Made by a program: the position numbers and the translations under genes
Source: Bacillota bacterium
GTDB lineage: Bacteria; Bacillota; Clostridia; Christensenellales; SZUA-584
Reading direction: 5' to 3'
Length of the DNA: 64,000 bases
Assembly (NCBI GenBank): GCA_023460085.1
Contig: JAEWRI010000021.1
Location: 86,612 to 150,611, forward strand
Part shown: positions 34,110 to 43,681 of the stretch, piece by piece
Layout: every line of letters begins with the position of its first letter
How positions within the stretch are numbered: position 1 is the stretch's first letter
The notes under the pieces: model-generated
What the model saw: only the letters and a program-made list of their open reading frames with translations
Database searches by the model: none
What the model was told of the DNA's origin: nothing

Positions 34110-35597
34110 ATGTTAAATGAAATGGCTAAAGCTGAATATCTGAAAGAACTTCCTCTTCCTGCAATCATCACCGATGCAGGAACGGGGGAAATTCTTTATG
34201 CCAATACGGAAGCGGAGGCCAGCGGGCTTGTAAAAGAACAATACTATTCAGAAAATCAGACGGAAGCTGCTGATTGTATGCCGAACGGCATGATAAGCAT
34301 CTGCATTGGCGGAAAAGCCATGCGTGCAGCTGCGCGGGAAGCGAATATAGATTATAATAATAAAGATGCACGGTTGATTGTTTTCACTTCCCTTCGAAAT
34401 GAAACCGATATGCCGGATGAAAAAGAGATCTGTGCGCTGTTTTTGAAGACGGACAAAAAGAAGTGCGAGGCTGAATTTCTGCGCATGACGGGAACCGGTA
34501 TCGGCGCTTTTTGCGCGGCGTTCTACGAAGCGCGCTCTCAGCGCTATGTACTTCGAGAGGAGTGGCGAACCCGCCGCAGCGCCAGTATTCCGGTACTTCA
34601 GCAGGACCCGGCGATAATCTCTGGCGAAGAATCCGCCAGGCTGCAAAAAATCAAAGGCGCGTCAGACATCGCCATCCTCCCGTATTCCAAAGCGTACGGT
34701 ACCAAAGGCGTGGCAATATACTTTTTCGACAAATCTCCGCAAGCGGACAAGCTGGACACGCTGAAAAATTCAATAAGCTACTACGCGGCCTTTTCGCCGG
34801 ATATTCAGAACTCGTCCCGCTTCGCGCTTCACCATGGTATCAATTCGCTGGAACAGGGCGTGGCGGTTTGGTCACGTGCGACGCGTACGCTCATATACAG
34901 CAATGCCGCATACCGGCGAATGTTCGGCAAAGAAAGCACGCGAAAACTTTTGGATATTCTCGGCAAAGAAATTCGGGGGAATACGACACACGAAACACTG
35001 ACGGACGGAAACGGACGCTTTTTCGATGTGACGCACACGATATGCGGAAACCGTGGCGACGGCGTGGTTTCAACCATTCTCATCGATAACACCGCGTATG
35101 TTAAAGCACAGCGAAGGCTGGACGCGATGGCGCGTACCGACGCGTTAACCGGTCTCATGAACAGGCGCGCAGGACTGGAATATCTGGAGAAGCAATACGG
35201 GCAGTGTAAACGCCAGGGGCAGCCCTTTACCGTATGTTTTGCGGATATCGACGGGCTAAAACATATTAACGATACCTGGGGGCATGGCGCGGGCGACGCG
35301 ATGATACAGTCTGTGGCAGAGGTGCTGAAGCAGTATGTAGATAAATCGGGAGCGGTATGCCGCCTGGGCGGCGACGAATTTGTTTTGATACTCCCCAATC
35401 AAACTGCCGCGGATGCGTCTCAGATCTCAACCCAAATCAGCCGGGAGGCGGCACACTGTTTCGTAGGGGACAACGATGGTATCGCGATGAGCTTCGGAAT
35501 CAAGCAGGCTGAATTCACTGCGGGAGAGAGCGCGGAAACGCTGGTATCCGTAGCGGATATGGAAATGTATCGCGAAAAGAACCGCAAAAGCCGTTAA
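34110..35597 (+). CDS. Soluble PAS-GGDEF diguanylate cyclase
   Basis: A 495-residue protein without membrane helices. An N-terminal PAS-like region (about 8-100, LPAIITDAGTGEILYANTEA), a middle domain of unclear type (about 110-245, possibly GAF-like), a second PAS (about 248-335, EQGVAVWSRATRTLIYSNAA), and GGDEF (about 340-490) with DALTGLMNRRAGL and GGDEF at the active site. The inhibitory RxxD is missing (DKSG at that position), so product inhibition is not expected. No good ribosome site is visible at 34110; ATG 34122 is possible. Its stop overlaps the convergent metF stop. Confidence 0.85.
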   Translation: MLNEMAKAEYLKELPLPAIITDAGTGEILYANTEAEASGLVKEQYYSENQTEAADCMPNGMISICIGGKAMRAAAREANIDYNNKDARLIVFTSLRNETDMPDEKEICALFLKTDKKKCEAEFLRMTGTGIGAFCAAFYEARSQRYVLREEWRTRRSASIPVLQQDPAIISGEESARLQKIKGASDIAILPYSKAYGTKGVAIYFFDKSPQADKLDTLKNSISYYAAFSPDIQNSSRFALHHGINSLEQGVAVWSRATRTLIYSNAAYRRMFGKESTRKLLDILGKEIRGNTTHETLTDGNGRFFDVTHTICGNRGDGVVSTILIDNTAYVKAQRRLDAMARTDALTGLMNRRAGLEYLEKQYGQCKRQGQPFTVCFADIDGLKHINDTWGHGAGDAMIQSVAEVLKQYVDKSGAVCRLGGDEFVLILPNQTAADASQISTQISREAAHCFVGDNDGIAMSFGIKQAEFTAGESAETLVSVADMEMYREKNRKSR

Positions 35598-36457
35598 GCC
35601 AGCCCGCTGCCCGTCAATATCCTGGCGACGGCTTCGGCTTTGTTCATCGTATAAAGATGAAATCCTTTAACGCCATGGCGCTTCAGGTATCCAATCTCCT
35701 CAATCGCGAACTCAATGCCCGCTTCCGTAAAGGATGGAATGTCTTCGCCATACCTGCAAATGATCCGGGAAAGCGCCGCCGGGATAGAACAGGCGGAAAG
35801 CAGAGACATCCGGATGATCTGCTTGGGATTCAGCACCGGCATCACGCCGGTTACTATCGGGGCATGGATGCCCGCCTTATATACCTGTTCATAAAAATCG
35901 ATTATCGCATTCCGGTCAAAGCAGAGCTGTGTGATAAAGAAATCCGCGCCCGCGTCTGCCTTGATACGCATATAGGCAATATCCTCCTCGGAACTGCCGC
36001 TTTCCACGTGCAGCTCGGGATACGCGGCAGCCGCAATCGTAAAGCCGCCGCCTGCTTTTATATCCGCAATTAAATCACTTGCGTGAAGATAATGCCGAAA
36101 GGTTTCTTCGCGGCTCATACCCTCGGGGACATCGCCTCTTAGCGCCAGTACATTATTAACGCCTGAAGCTCTGAGCTTATCAAGCATATCGTTGACCGAG
36201 GAAGGATTCGCGCCGGCGCATGTAAGGTGCGCAATGGCCTCCAGCCCGATTGTGTTTCTGACATGAGAAGCGATTTCCAGAGTGCGATCGCGGCTGCTGC
36301 CGCCTGCGCCGTATGTGACGCTGGCAAATGCGGGGGAATAAGACGAAAGATGAGATATCGTGTCGTAAACGGTGTTCAGAGGCATATCTTTTTTGGGCGG
36401 AAAGAATTCAAGCGAGAAATGCGGGGAATCACTGGACAGTTTTTCGAGCAATGTCAT
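35594..36457 (-). CDS. metF: 5,10-Methylenetetrahydrofolate reductase
   Basis: A 287-residue TIM-barrel flavoenzyme making 5-methyl-THF for methionine synthase. SLEFFPPKKD, FASVTYGAGGSSRDRTLEIA, AHLTCAGAN, VLALRGDVPEG, DFFITQLCFD and IVTGVMPVLNPKQI are all standard. GGAGGGTG precedes the ATG. It is divergent from the MetH activation-domain gene, so both methionine genes can be controlled from one 100-base region. Confidence 0.95.
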   Translation of the reverse strand: MTLLEKLSSDSPHFSLEFFPPKKDMPLNTVYDTISHLSSYSPAFASVTYGAGGSSRDRTLEIASHVRNTIGLEAIAHLTCAGANPSSVNDMLDKLRASGVNNVLALRGDVPEGMSREETFRHYLHASDLIADIKAGGGFTIAAAAYPELHVESGSSEEDIAYMRIKADAGADFFITQLCFDRNAIIDFYEQVYKAGIHAPIVTGVMPVLNPKQIIRMSLLSACSIPAALSRIICRYGEDIPSFTEAGIEFAIEEIGYLKRHGVKGFHLYTMNKAEAVARILTGSGLA

Positions 36458-36515
36458 GGGGCACCCTCCGGGAGTTTTGTTTATTTAACCACACACCCGG
36501 CTTTTTTTCAAGAGG

Positions 36516-36544
36516 TTGAAACTTCAAATCAAGTGGTGTATCAT
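36516..36544 (+). promoter_or_regulatory. Promoter of the metH operon
   Basis: TTGAAA (36516-36521), 17 bases, TATCAT (36539-36544), 15 bases before the first start codon. The 102-base metF/metH gap is too short for a cobalamin or SAM riboswitch on the plus side and I see none. Confidence 0.6.
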
Positions 36545-36559
36545 AGCGAAGAGGTGTTT

Positions 36560-37159
36560 ATGGAGGAATTCCCGTATATTTCGTCGGTGCCAGACAAAAA
36601 AGCCATCCTGCGCAGGCTGTCGTCGCAAAAAGCGACATTTCCAGCCGCGCTTGACGCGGAGATTGATGCGCTGATAGCAAAGGCGCGCTCCGCTTTTTTT
36701 GCAAAAGGGCGCGCGAAGTTGTGCAGCCTCGAATTGGACGGCGGGGATACCTTTCGTATCGACGGAAGAGTTATAGAGTCGGCCCTGCTGACGCGGATGT
36801 TGAATTCCAGCGGGAGCGCGTATCTGATGTGCGCGACATTGCCGAGAAGGCTGGTGGAGGGCATCAGCGAGTATATGCGCAGCGGAGAGGCGCTGAAAGC
36901 GCTGGTGTTTGATGCATATGCCTCGGAGTGTGTGGACGGCGCTCTGGACGAAATCATGGCACGGAAGAACGCGGCATTGCGGCGGACAGGGCAGGCGCTG
37001 ACGCACCGGCGGTTCAGCGCAGGCTACGGAGATCTTGATATTCGCTGTCAGCGCGTTTTCTACGAAATGCTGGATATGGGCGCACTGGATGTGCAGATCA
37101 ATGAACAATGCCTGCTGTCGCCGGAAAAATCGGTGATTGCGGTGGCGGGGGTGGAATAA
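36560..37159 (+). CDS. Stand-alone methionine synthase activation-domain protein
   Basis: A 199-residue protein related to the C-terminal activation (SAM-binding) domain of cobalamin-dependent MetH. AYLMCATLPRRLVEG, KALVFDAYASECVDGALDEI and the conserved RRFSAGYGDLDIRCQ (RxSxGYG motif) identify it. In E. coli this domain binds SAM and the reductant flavodoxin to revive oxidised cobalamin. Here it is a separate gene ending directly before metH, whose own product lacks the domain. ATG 36560 follows GAGGTG; the longer frame starts inside antisense metF. Confidence 0.85.
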   Translation: MEEFPYISSVPDKKAILRRLSSQKATFPAALDAEIDALIAKARSAFFAKGRAKLCSLELDGGDTFRIDGRVIESALLTRMLNSSGSAYLMCATLPRRLVEGISEYMRSGEALKALVFDAYASECVDGALDEIMARKNAALRRTGQALTHRRFSAGYGDLDIRCQRVFYEMLDMGALDVQINEQCLLSPEKSVIAVAGVE

Positions 37160-39541
37160 ATGAAGAAGATAGACGGACTTACCTTTCTGGATTACCTCAA
37201 AAACCGAATCATGATACTCGACGGCGCTACGGGTACGGCGTTGCAGCAGCACGGAATGATGCCGGGCGTATGCCCGGAGCAATATGCGCTTGACAACCCT
37301 CAGGCGCTGCGCGACATTCAGAATGCTTATATCGAGGCAGGCACGCGCGCGCTATATACCTTCACGATGGGAGCGAATGCGCTCAAACTACGCGATTTCG
37401 GGCTTGAGGCCGATATGCATCGAATGAACGTGAATCTGGCCAGGCTGACGGCGGAAGTGGCGGGCGGGCGCGCCTTCGTCGGCGGGGACCTGAGCTCCAC
37501 CGGTTCGTTCCTCATGCCCTTGGGAGACCTCGAATTTGAACAGGTGGTTGATATCTACAGGGCACAGGTTCGCGCATTGGCTGAAGGCGGCGTAGATTTT
37601 ATCATCATAGAAACGATGATCGATATTCAGGAAACACGCGCGGCGGTGATTGCCGCAAAGGAAGCGTGCGACCTGCCTGTGATAGCGAGCATGACATTCG
37701 ACGCGCATGGGCGTACGCTGACGGGAACGACTCCTGCCGCGGCGGCTATCACGCTGATTGCGGCGGGCGCAGACGCCATCGGCTTGAACTGCTCTACCGG
37801 ACCTGCGGAGATGCTGCTGCTGGTGGAGGCAATGAAGCAGGTAGCCTCCGTGCCGCTGCTTGTCAAGCCCAACGCGGGTATGCCGCACGTAGAAAATGGA
37901 GAAACACACTTCGACCTGACGTGCGAGGCGTTCCGGAAATACGTACGCCCGATGTGTGAAGCAGGCGCGAACCTCATCGGCGGATGCTGCGGCACCAACC
38001 CGGAATATATCCGTGCGGTTGCGGAGGAGATAGAGGGCTTATCGCCTGTGGCATGGCGCGACGCGCTGCCTGCGGCGCTGACGTCCGTATCGGATGAAGT
38101 ATACATTGGAACGGGTTTTCGCGTGATCGGAGAGCGCATCAACCCAACAGGCAAGCCGAAGCTGAAGGAAGCGTTGAAGACGGGCGATTTTTACGAAGTG
38201 CTCGATATGGCGATGGAAGAGCGGGACTGCGGCGCTCATATACTGGACGTCAATGTAGGCCTGCCGGAAGTGGACGAGGCTTCTGCGATGAAGCAGGCCA
38301 TAGAGACCATCTCCGTACAGGCGAAGCTGCCCATCTGCATCGACTCCTCCCGGATGGAAGTTATAGAGAGTACGCTGCGGATCTGCCCGGGACGCGCGCT
38401 GGTGAACTCCGTTTCCACGAAAGCGGAGCACCTGAAAAGACTGCTGCCGATCGTCAAAAAGTATCACGCCATGTTCATACTGCTGCCCATCGGAGACAGT
38501 GGCATTCCCAAAACCGCCGATGAGCGCATTGCAGAAATTCAAGCTGCATATGAAACCATCCATGCAGCAGGGCTAGGCAAACAGGATATGCTCGTGGACG
38601 GCCTGGTGATGACGGTTTCGGCCGATCCGCGCGCCGCAATAGAAACGCTCAAAGTGGTGAAGTGGTGCACAAAAAACGGATTCTATACCGTGCTTGGCAT
38701 CTCCAACGGATCCTTCGGGCTGCCGGAGCGCAAATACATTAACTCGGCGTATCTTGTCATGGCGATGGCCAATGGCCTGACCACGGCCATCATGAATCCC
38801 TGCGACACGCTGATGATGGACCTTTATCACGCGGCGGAAGCGCTGATAGAGCGAGACGAAGGCTTCACGGAATACATCAAACGGTTTGCGGATACACAGG
38901 TCAATGCGGAAGAAGCCGAAAGCATCGTGGACGCGGTGCTAACGGGCAAAAAAAAAATCATCACTTCCCTGATCGATAAGGAGCTGAAGGCTGGTTCGAC
39001 TCCCGCCGCGCTCATCAACGAGATGATCATTCCTGCGCTTCGCCGCGTGGGAGACCTCTATGAGCAGCGCGTCTATTTTTTGCCGCAGCTCATCTACAGT
39101 GCGGAAGCGGCGCATGCCGCGTTCGATTATCTGGAGAACCATTTCCCCGCGTCCACCGGAGCGGAAGACAGAAAGAAGATCGTCATTGCGACGGTGCGCG
39201 GCGACATTCATGATATCGGAAAAAACCTGGTTGCGATGCTGCTGAGAAATCACGGTTTTGCCGTGACGGATCTCGGAAAGGATGTACCCGCTCAGCGCAT
39301 CGTGGACGAGGCATTCGCTCAAAACGCCGACATTGTGGCGCTTTCCGCGTTGATTACGACGACCGCGAAAGAGATGGAGGGCGTTGTAAGGCTCGTGCAC
39401 GAGCGCGGTCTCCGGTCGCGCATAATGGTGGGCGGGGCGGTAGTAACCGAAGAATACGCCAAGAGCATAGGCGCCGATGGCTACGCTGCAGACGCCGCAG
39501 GGGCTGTAAAGATGGCGATCAAGCTGGCGGGTATTGAATAA
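37160..39541 (+). CDS. metH: Cobalamin-dependent methionine synthase (without activation domain)
   Basis: A 793-residue enzyme transferring methyl from 5-methyl-THF to homocysteine. Homocysteine domain (about 1-295) with DGATGTALQ and zinc cysteines in GLNCSTGP and GGCCGTNPEYIRA; pterin-binding domain (about 315-585) with VIGERINPTGKPK, ILDVNVGLPEVDE and GISNGSFGLPERK; cobalamin cap (about 590-680); and B12 domain with the DxHxxG ligand motif in GDIHDIGKNLVAML (about residue 685) plus the GALITTTA-like SALITTTAKEM. It ends where E. coli MetH would continue into the activation domain. Confidence 0.95.
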   Translation: MKKIDGLTFLDYLKNRIMILDGATGTALQQHGMMPGVCPEQYALDNPQALRDIQNAYIEAGTRALYTFTMGANALKLRDFGLEADMHRMNVNLARLTAEVAGGRAFVGGDLSSTGSFLMPLGDLEFEQVVDIYRAQVRALAEGGVDFIIIETMIDIQETRAAVIAAKEACDLPVIASMTFDAHGRTLTGTTPAAAAITLIAAGADAIGLNCSTGPAEMLLLVEAMKQVASVPLLVKPNAGMPHVENGETHFDLTCEAFRKYVRPMCEAGANLIGGCCGTNPEYIRAVAEEIEGLSPVAWRDALPAALTSVSDEVYIGTGFRVIGERINPTGKPKLKEALKTGDFYEVLDMAMEERDCGAHILDVNVGLPEVDEASAMKQAIETISVQAKLPICIDSSRMEVIESTLRICPGRALVNSVSTKAEHLKRLLPIVKKYHAMFILLPIGDSGIPKTADERIAEIQAAYETIHAAGLGKQDMLVDGLVMTVSADPRAAIETLKVVKWCTKNGFYTVLGISNGSFGLPERKYINSAYLVMAMANGLTTAIMNPCDTLMMDLYHAAEALIERDEGFTEYIKRFADTQVNAEEAESIVDAVLTGKKKIITSLIDKELKAGSTPAALINEMIIPALRRVGDLYEQRVYFLPQLIYSAEAAHAAFDYLENHFPASTGAEDRKKIVIATVRGDIHDIGKNLVAMLLRNHGFAVTDLGKDVPAQRIVDEAFAQNADIVALSALITTTAKEMEGVVRLVHERGLRSRIMVGGAVVTEEYAKSIGADGYAADAAGAVKMAIKLAGIE

Positions 39542-39559
39542 ATTTCTGCAGGAGACACG

Positions 39560-40282
39560 ATGAGACTGAAGATTGATACCCATACGCACACGCTGCTCTC
39601 CGGGCACGCGCATTCGACGCTGCTTGAAAACGCGGCAGCGGCTGCGGAGGCAGGGCTTGAGGGGTTTGTGCTGACAGACCACGGCCCCATGATTCCCGGC
39701 GCTTCTCCGGATTTTGTGGTAACCACCTATCGATTCTTTCCGTCCGAAATTAAAGGGGTTCGCGTATATCACGGCGTGGAAACCAACATCTTTGATGAAG
39801 AGGGAAGTATCGACATTCCGGAGAAATATCTCGCACAGCTCGATTACGTGATCGCGGGTTTACATGAGTTTGTTATTCCGAGCGGAGGCAGAAAGAAGGA
39901 TACCGAAGCGGTCTTGAACGCCCTCAATAACCCCAATGTCGATATCATCTCACACCCGGACAACCCTGCGTATGAGATTGACTATGATGCGATGGTGCGT
40001 GAAACTGCCCGGTTGGGAAAGCTGATAGAAGTGAACGATCATTCTTTCGCGTTTCGCAAGGGCGGGGCGCAGAATGCGCTTGTATTTTTACCGCTATGCA
40101 TTAAATACGATGTTCGTGTGGCCGTTTCCAGCGACGCCCATTTCGCAATGGAGATGGGTAAGCACGATGCGGCGATGAAAATACTGGAGCTGGCTTCGTT
40201 TCCGTCGGAGATGATTGTCAACCGAACGCGGGATAGTTTTGAAGCGTACCTCAGAGAAAGACAGCATCGGCTGGATTCATAA
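39560..40282 (+). CDS. PHP-domain phosphoesterase (YcdX type)
   Basis: A 240-residue TIM-barrel-like PHP protein with metal ligands in KIDTHTHTLLSGHA, VLTDHGPMI, HGVETNIFDEEG, AGLHEF, ISHPDNP, and SSDAHFAMEMG. The YcdX family is a phosphatase group with a three-metal centre; the substrate is usually unknown. GCAGGAGA precedes the ATG. It starts 18 bases after metH and is probably cotranscribed. Confidence 0.85.
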   Translation: MRLKIDTHTHTLLSGHAHSTLLENAAAAAEAGLEGFVLTDHGPMIPGASPDFVVTTYRFFPSEIKGVRVYHGVETNIFDEEGSIDIPEKYLAQLDYVIAGLHEFVIPSGGRKKDTEAVLNALNNPNVDIISHPDNPAYEIDYDAMVRETARLGKLIEVNDHSFAFRKGGAQNALVFLPLCIKYDVRVAVSSDAHFAMEMGKHDAAMKILELASFPSEMIVNRTRDSFEAYLRERQHRLDS

Positions 40283-40308
40283 AAGCATGCGGTTGCAATA
40301 TGTTACAA

Positions 40309-40337
40309 TTGACCGCGGGCATTTATGCTAGTATAGT
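40309..40337 (+). promoter_or_regulatory. Promoter of the three-domain synthase gene
   Basis: TTGACC (40309-40314), 17 bases, TATAGT (40332-40337), predicting transcription start about 50 bases before the ATG. A run of TA repeats lies just downstream (about 40340-40350). Confidence 0.75.
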
Positions 40338-40394
40338 TAGTATATATAACTATTTTTTTGGACTCATATTTTTCTTTTTTCGGAGGCATTGCGG

Positions 40395-43300
40395 ATGGAT
40401 GGAATCATGCGGAAGCTTGAAGAGCTTCGGGAGGAAAGGACATTTCGAAACCTTTTCTCCATCATGTGCGGCAATGGCGATAAAGTAGCCGCGGAATACC
40501 AGGAAAACGGAGTAATCAAAAAGCTGACGTACGCGGACTATGAGCGCGTTGCGATGGCAGGCGCTTCCAGTTTGACGAAACATCTTGCGGGTGTGGAGCG
40601 CAATACCTTTGTGGCACTGCGCTGCGCCAACAGCCCGTTTTGGGCTGCAGCCTTCTGGTCTCTCGTATTGGCGGGATATCGCCCGCTGCTCGTCGACGCG
40701 TCGTCGGACGACGGTCAGGTGATGCACATACTTCGTCAGGCAGGTTCGCGCTCGATAGTTTCGGATTCTCCTGTATCGATTGGCGGCGTTCAGTGCATTT
40801 CGCCCGAAGACTTCATCAGCTTTGACGCGCCCGGTACCGCGTTCTCACCGGTATATGCAGACGCCATGGGTCTTTGCACCTCGGGCACAACGGCGACACC
40901 CAAGGTATACGTGTACAGCGAACAGGCCATCTGCGATCAGGTGCTGCTGGCGGATTATGTGTGCCGCACCAACAAGGAGATCATGCACGACGGCGAAATA
41001 AAGCAGCTCGCTTTTCTGCCGCTCCATCATATCTTTGGTTTTATCGCGGTGTACCTGTGGTATTCGTTCTTCGGAAAAACCATTGTATACATCGCCAAAC
41101 GCACTTCTGACGTCATACTTTCCGCATGCCGGGCGCATAAGGTAACGCATATCTACGCGGTACCGCTGCTCTGGAACAACGTGGCCAAAGGCATACTGCG
41201 CAAGGCGAAGCTTCAAGGCGAGGAAACCTATGAAAAGCTGCTTAACGCCTGCGACATGTCCATCGGTATTCAGCGAAAATTGGGCAAAACCGGCCGCAAG
41301 CTGGTATCCAGCCTTTTCTTCAAGGACATTCAGGAGAAGCTCGTCGGCAACAGCATACAGTTTATGATCAGCGGCGGTGGGCATATTCAGCCCGAAACGC
41401 TGAAAATAGTCAATGCTATTGGATACCCGCTGTACTCCGGATTCGGAATGACCGAGACGGGTATCGACTCGGTGGAGCTTTCCAGCAAAATCGACAATCG
41501 GCTGGACGCGGGTGTCGGGAAGCCTTTCCAGCCGATGGAATACCGGATCGTCAGGGAACACCCGGATTCTCCATCGGGCGAGCTGCAGATCCGAGGAGAC
41601 GCCATTCATTCGGGCAGAATGGTGGATGGTGTCTATATCCCAAGGGAGACTGCGGACGGCGGCTGGTTTTCTTCCGGTGACATCGTGCGCGAAACCGACG
41701 GCAGGTACTTTATTGAAGGCCGGCTGAAGGACGTTATCGTGGGCGAATCAGGTGAAAATGTGTACCCCGATGAGCTGGAAGACAGCTTTTCAGAACTGCC
41801 GCATGTGGAACAAATCTGCGTAGTGGGCGTTGCCGCGAAAGGCGTGTATGACGACACCACGCTGGTGGTCTCCATGGGAGATAATACGGGCGACGAAGCC
41901 AAAACCGCCGAGATGATCGCGGAGGTTACGCGCATCAACGGGCTGCTTCCGATATACAAAAAGGTGAAGCGCGCCTACCTTGCGTTGGAACCGCTGCCGC
42001 TCGCGAACGGTATTAAGGTGAAGCGGCAAAAGGTAAAGGAAGCGATTGAGCGCGGTACAGGTCAATTTGAAGTGATTGATGTAAAAAGCGGCATACTGCG
42101 CCACGAAGCACCGGCTAAGGCGGAAAAGTCCAATAGCGAGAGCTACGACAACATTGAGCTTACTCAGATCACAGCTCAGGTGCGCCAAATATTTGCCGAA
42201 GTATTAAACATTGACGAAGGCGCGATCGGTGATACCGATCATTTTGTGGACGATTTGGGCGGCGACAGTTTGTCGAGTCTCAGCGTATTTTCCAAGGCGG
42301 AGGAAAAATACGGCGTAGTCATTCCCGATACCGATTATTTTTCCTGTGCCAATGTCCAGGATTTGGCACGGTTGCTGTACCGCAAGCTGCACAACATAGA
42401 GTCGATGACGAAGGAAGAACCTCAAAAAAGCGATATTCGCATTATAACAAAATTTAACCAGTCGCGCGAATTCGAAGAGTATGCACGGCGGAAGCTGGCG
42501 CTTGCAGACGCGGGGCTGGAGGATCCGTACTTTGTTGCGCACGATTCCATATTGAAGGATACATCCATCGTAGGAGGCCGTGAGGTTATCAACCTTGCCT
42601 CTTACAATTACGTGGGTATGTCGGGCCATCCGCGCACCTCGGAGGCAGCGCGCAAGGCCATAGAGAAGTACGGCACATCCGCTTCCGGCTCGCGGTTGAT
42701 CGCGGGTGAGAAGACGCTCTATATCGAGCTGGAAAAAGCCATTGCGCAATGGAAGCATACCGACGCTGCGGTGGTATTGGTAGGCGGTCATTCCACCAAC
42801 GTTACCTTCGTGGGCAACTTCTGCAACGAACACGACCTGATATTGTACGACGCGCTTTCACACAACTCCATTACGCAGGGTTGCCAGCTGTCCAAAAGCT
42901 CTACCAAAGCATTTCCGCACAACGATTTCGATGCGCTGGAGCATATTCTGAAAGCGGCGCGGAACAAGTATGAAAAGATACTGATCGTTGTAGAGGGCGT
43001 GTATTCGATGGACGGAGACATTGCGCCCATACCGAAGTTTGTAGAGCTTAAAAAGAAATATGGCGCGTTCCTCATGGTGGACGAAGCGCATTCGGGCTGC
43101 GTCATCGGAGAGACCGGAGGCGGGGTAGATGAATACTTTGATCTGCTGCCGGGTGACGTCGATGTCAAGATGGGTACGCTGTCAAAGGGCCTCGGGACTT
43201 GCGGCGGATACATCGCGGGCGAAGCCGACCTTATCGGATATCTGCATTACGCGCTGCCGGGCTTTATGTTCTCCGTGGGCATCAGCCCGCCGCTTGCGGC

Positions 43301-43652
43301 GGCAACGCTGGAGGCTGTCAAGATTATGATGGAGGGCAATCCCAAGGTAACCGACCTGCACGAGAATATTCGGTACTTTGTGGAGGGTGCAAAGCAGCGC
43401 GGCTTCAACACCTGTCTCGCAAAGGAAACCGCCATCATACCCATCATGGTGGGTGAGGATCATGACGCCTACCAGTTGTCCACAAGAATGCTGGAACGCG
43501 GTGTTTTCGTACCGCCCGCGGTATATCCGGCGGTGCCAAAGCACCAGTCCAGGCTGCGCTTCTGTCTGACGAGTGAACACAAACCAAAGCAGATAGACTA
43601 TGCGCTGGATACGCTGGACGCTCTCTATGCGGAGATGAACATCGCTAAGTGA
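40395..43652 (+). CDS. Adenylation-ACP-alpha-oxoamine synthase fusion protein
   Basis: A 1085-residue three-domain enzyme. Residues about 10-560 are an ANL adenylation domain: P-loop TSGTTATPK (about 160), YSGFGMTETG (about 347), GWFSSGDIVRETDGRYFIEGR and the catalytic Lys region NGIKVKR. Residues about 590-665 are an acyl carrier protein with Ser625 in LGGDSLSSL as the phosphopantetheine site. Residues about 680-1080 are a PLP-dependent alpha-oxoamine synthase (KBL/BioF/serine palmitoyltransferase family): GTSASGSRLIAGE, HNSITQGCQLS, MVDEAHSGCVIG and the PLP Lys931 in GTLSKGLGT. Inferred reaction: activate a carboxylic acid, load it on the carrier, condense with an amino acid and release an alpha-aminoketone plus CO2. 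Acyl and amino acid substrates cannot be read from the sequence. GGAGG precedes ATG 40395. It is flanked by its own promoter and terminator. Confidence 0.9.
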   Translation: MDGIMRKLEELREERTFRNLFSIMCGNGDKVAAEYQENGVIKKLTYADYERVAMAGASSLTKHLAGVERNTFVALRCANSPFWAAAFWSLVLAGYRPLLVDASSDDGQVMHILRQAGSRSIVSDSPVSIGGVQCISPEDFISFDAPGTAFSPVYADAMGLCTSGTTATPKVYVYSEQAICDQVLLADYVCRTNKEIMHDGEIKQLAFLPLHHIFGFIAVYLWYSFFGKTIVYIAKRTSDVILSACRAHKVTHIYAVPLLWNNVAKGILRKAKLQGEETYEKLLNACDMSIGIQRKLGKTGRKLVSSLFFKDIQEKLVGNSIQFMISGGGHIQPETLKIVNAIGYPLYSGFGMTETGIDSVELSSKIDNRLDAGVGKPFQPMEYRIVREHPDSPSGELQIRGDAIHSGRMVDGVYIPRETADGGWFSSGDIVRETDGRYFIEGRLKDVIVGESGENVYPDELEDSFSELPHVEQICVVGVAAKGVYDDTTLVVSMGDNTGDEAKTAEMIAEVTRINGLLPIYKKVKRAYLALEPLPLANGIKVKRQKVKEAIERGTGQFEVIDVKSGILRHEAPAKAEKSNSESYDNIELTQITAQVRQIFAEVLNIDEGAIGDTDHFVDDLGGDSLSSLSVFSKAEEKYGVVIPDTDYFSCANVQDLARLLYRKLHNIESMTKEEPQKSDIRIITKFNQSREFEEYARRKLALADAGLEDPYFVAHDSILKDTSIVGGREVINLASYNYVGMSGHPRTSEAARKAIEKYGTSASGSRLIAGEKTLYIELEKAIAQWKHTDAAVVLVGGHSTNVTFVGNFCNEHDLILYDALSHNSITQGCQLSKSSTKAFPHNDFDALEHILKAARNKYEKILIVVEGVYSMDGDIAPIPKFVELKKKYGAFLMVDEAHSGCVIGETGGGVDEYFDLLPGDVDVKMGTLSKGLGTCGGYIAGEADLIGYLHYALPGFMFSVGISPPLAAATLEAVKIMMEGNPKVTDLHENIRYFVEGAKQRGFNTCLAKETAIIPIMVGEDHDAYQLSTRMLERGVFVPPAVYPAVPKHQSRLRFCLTSEHKPKQIDYALDTLDALYAEMNIAK

Positions 43653-43681
43653 CGAGAGCATCTGCGCTGTGGAAAAATTTG

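Noticed and set aside
36227..36559. N-terminal extension of the MetH activation-domain gene
   Set aside because: It runs antisense through metF and upstream of the promoter; ATG 36560 has GAGGTG.
36458..36559. Cobalamin or SAM riboswitch before the methionine genes
   Set aside because: Only 102 bases separate the divergent genes and no conserved core is visible.
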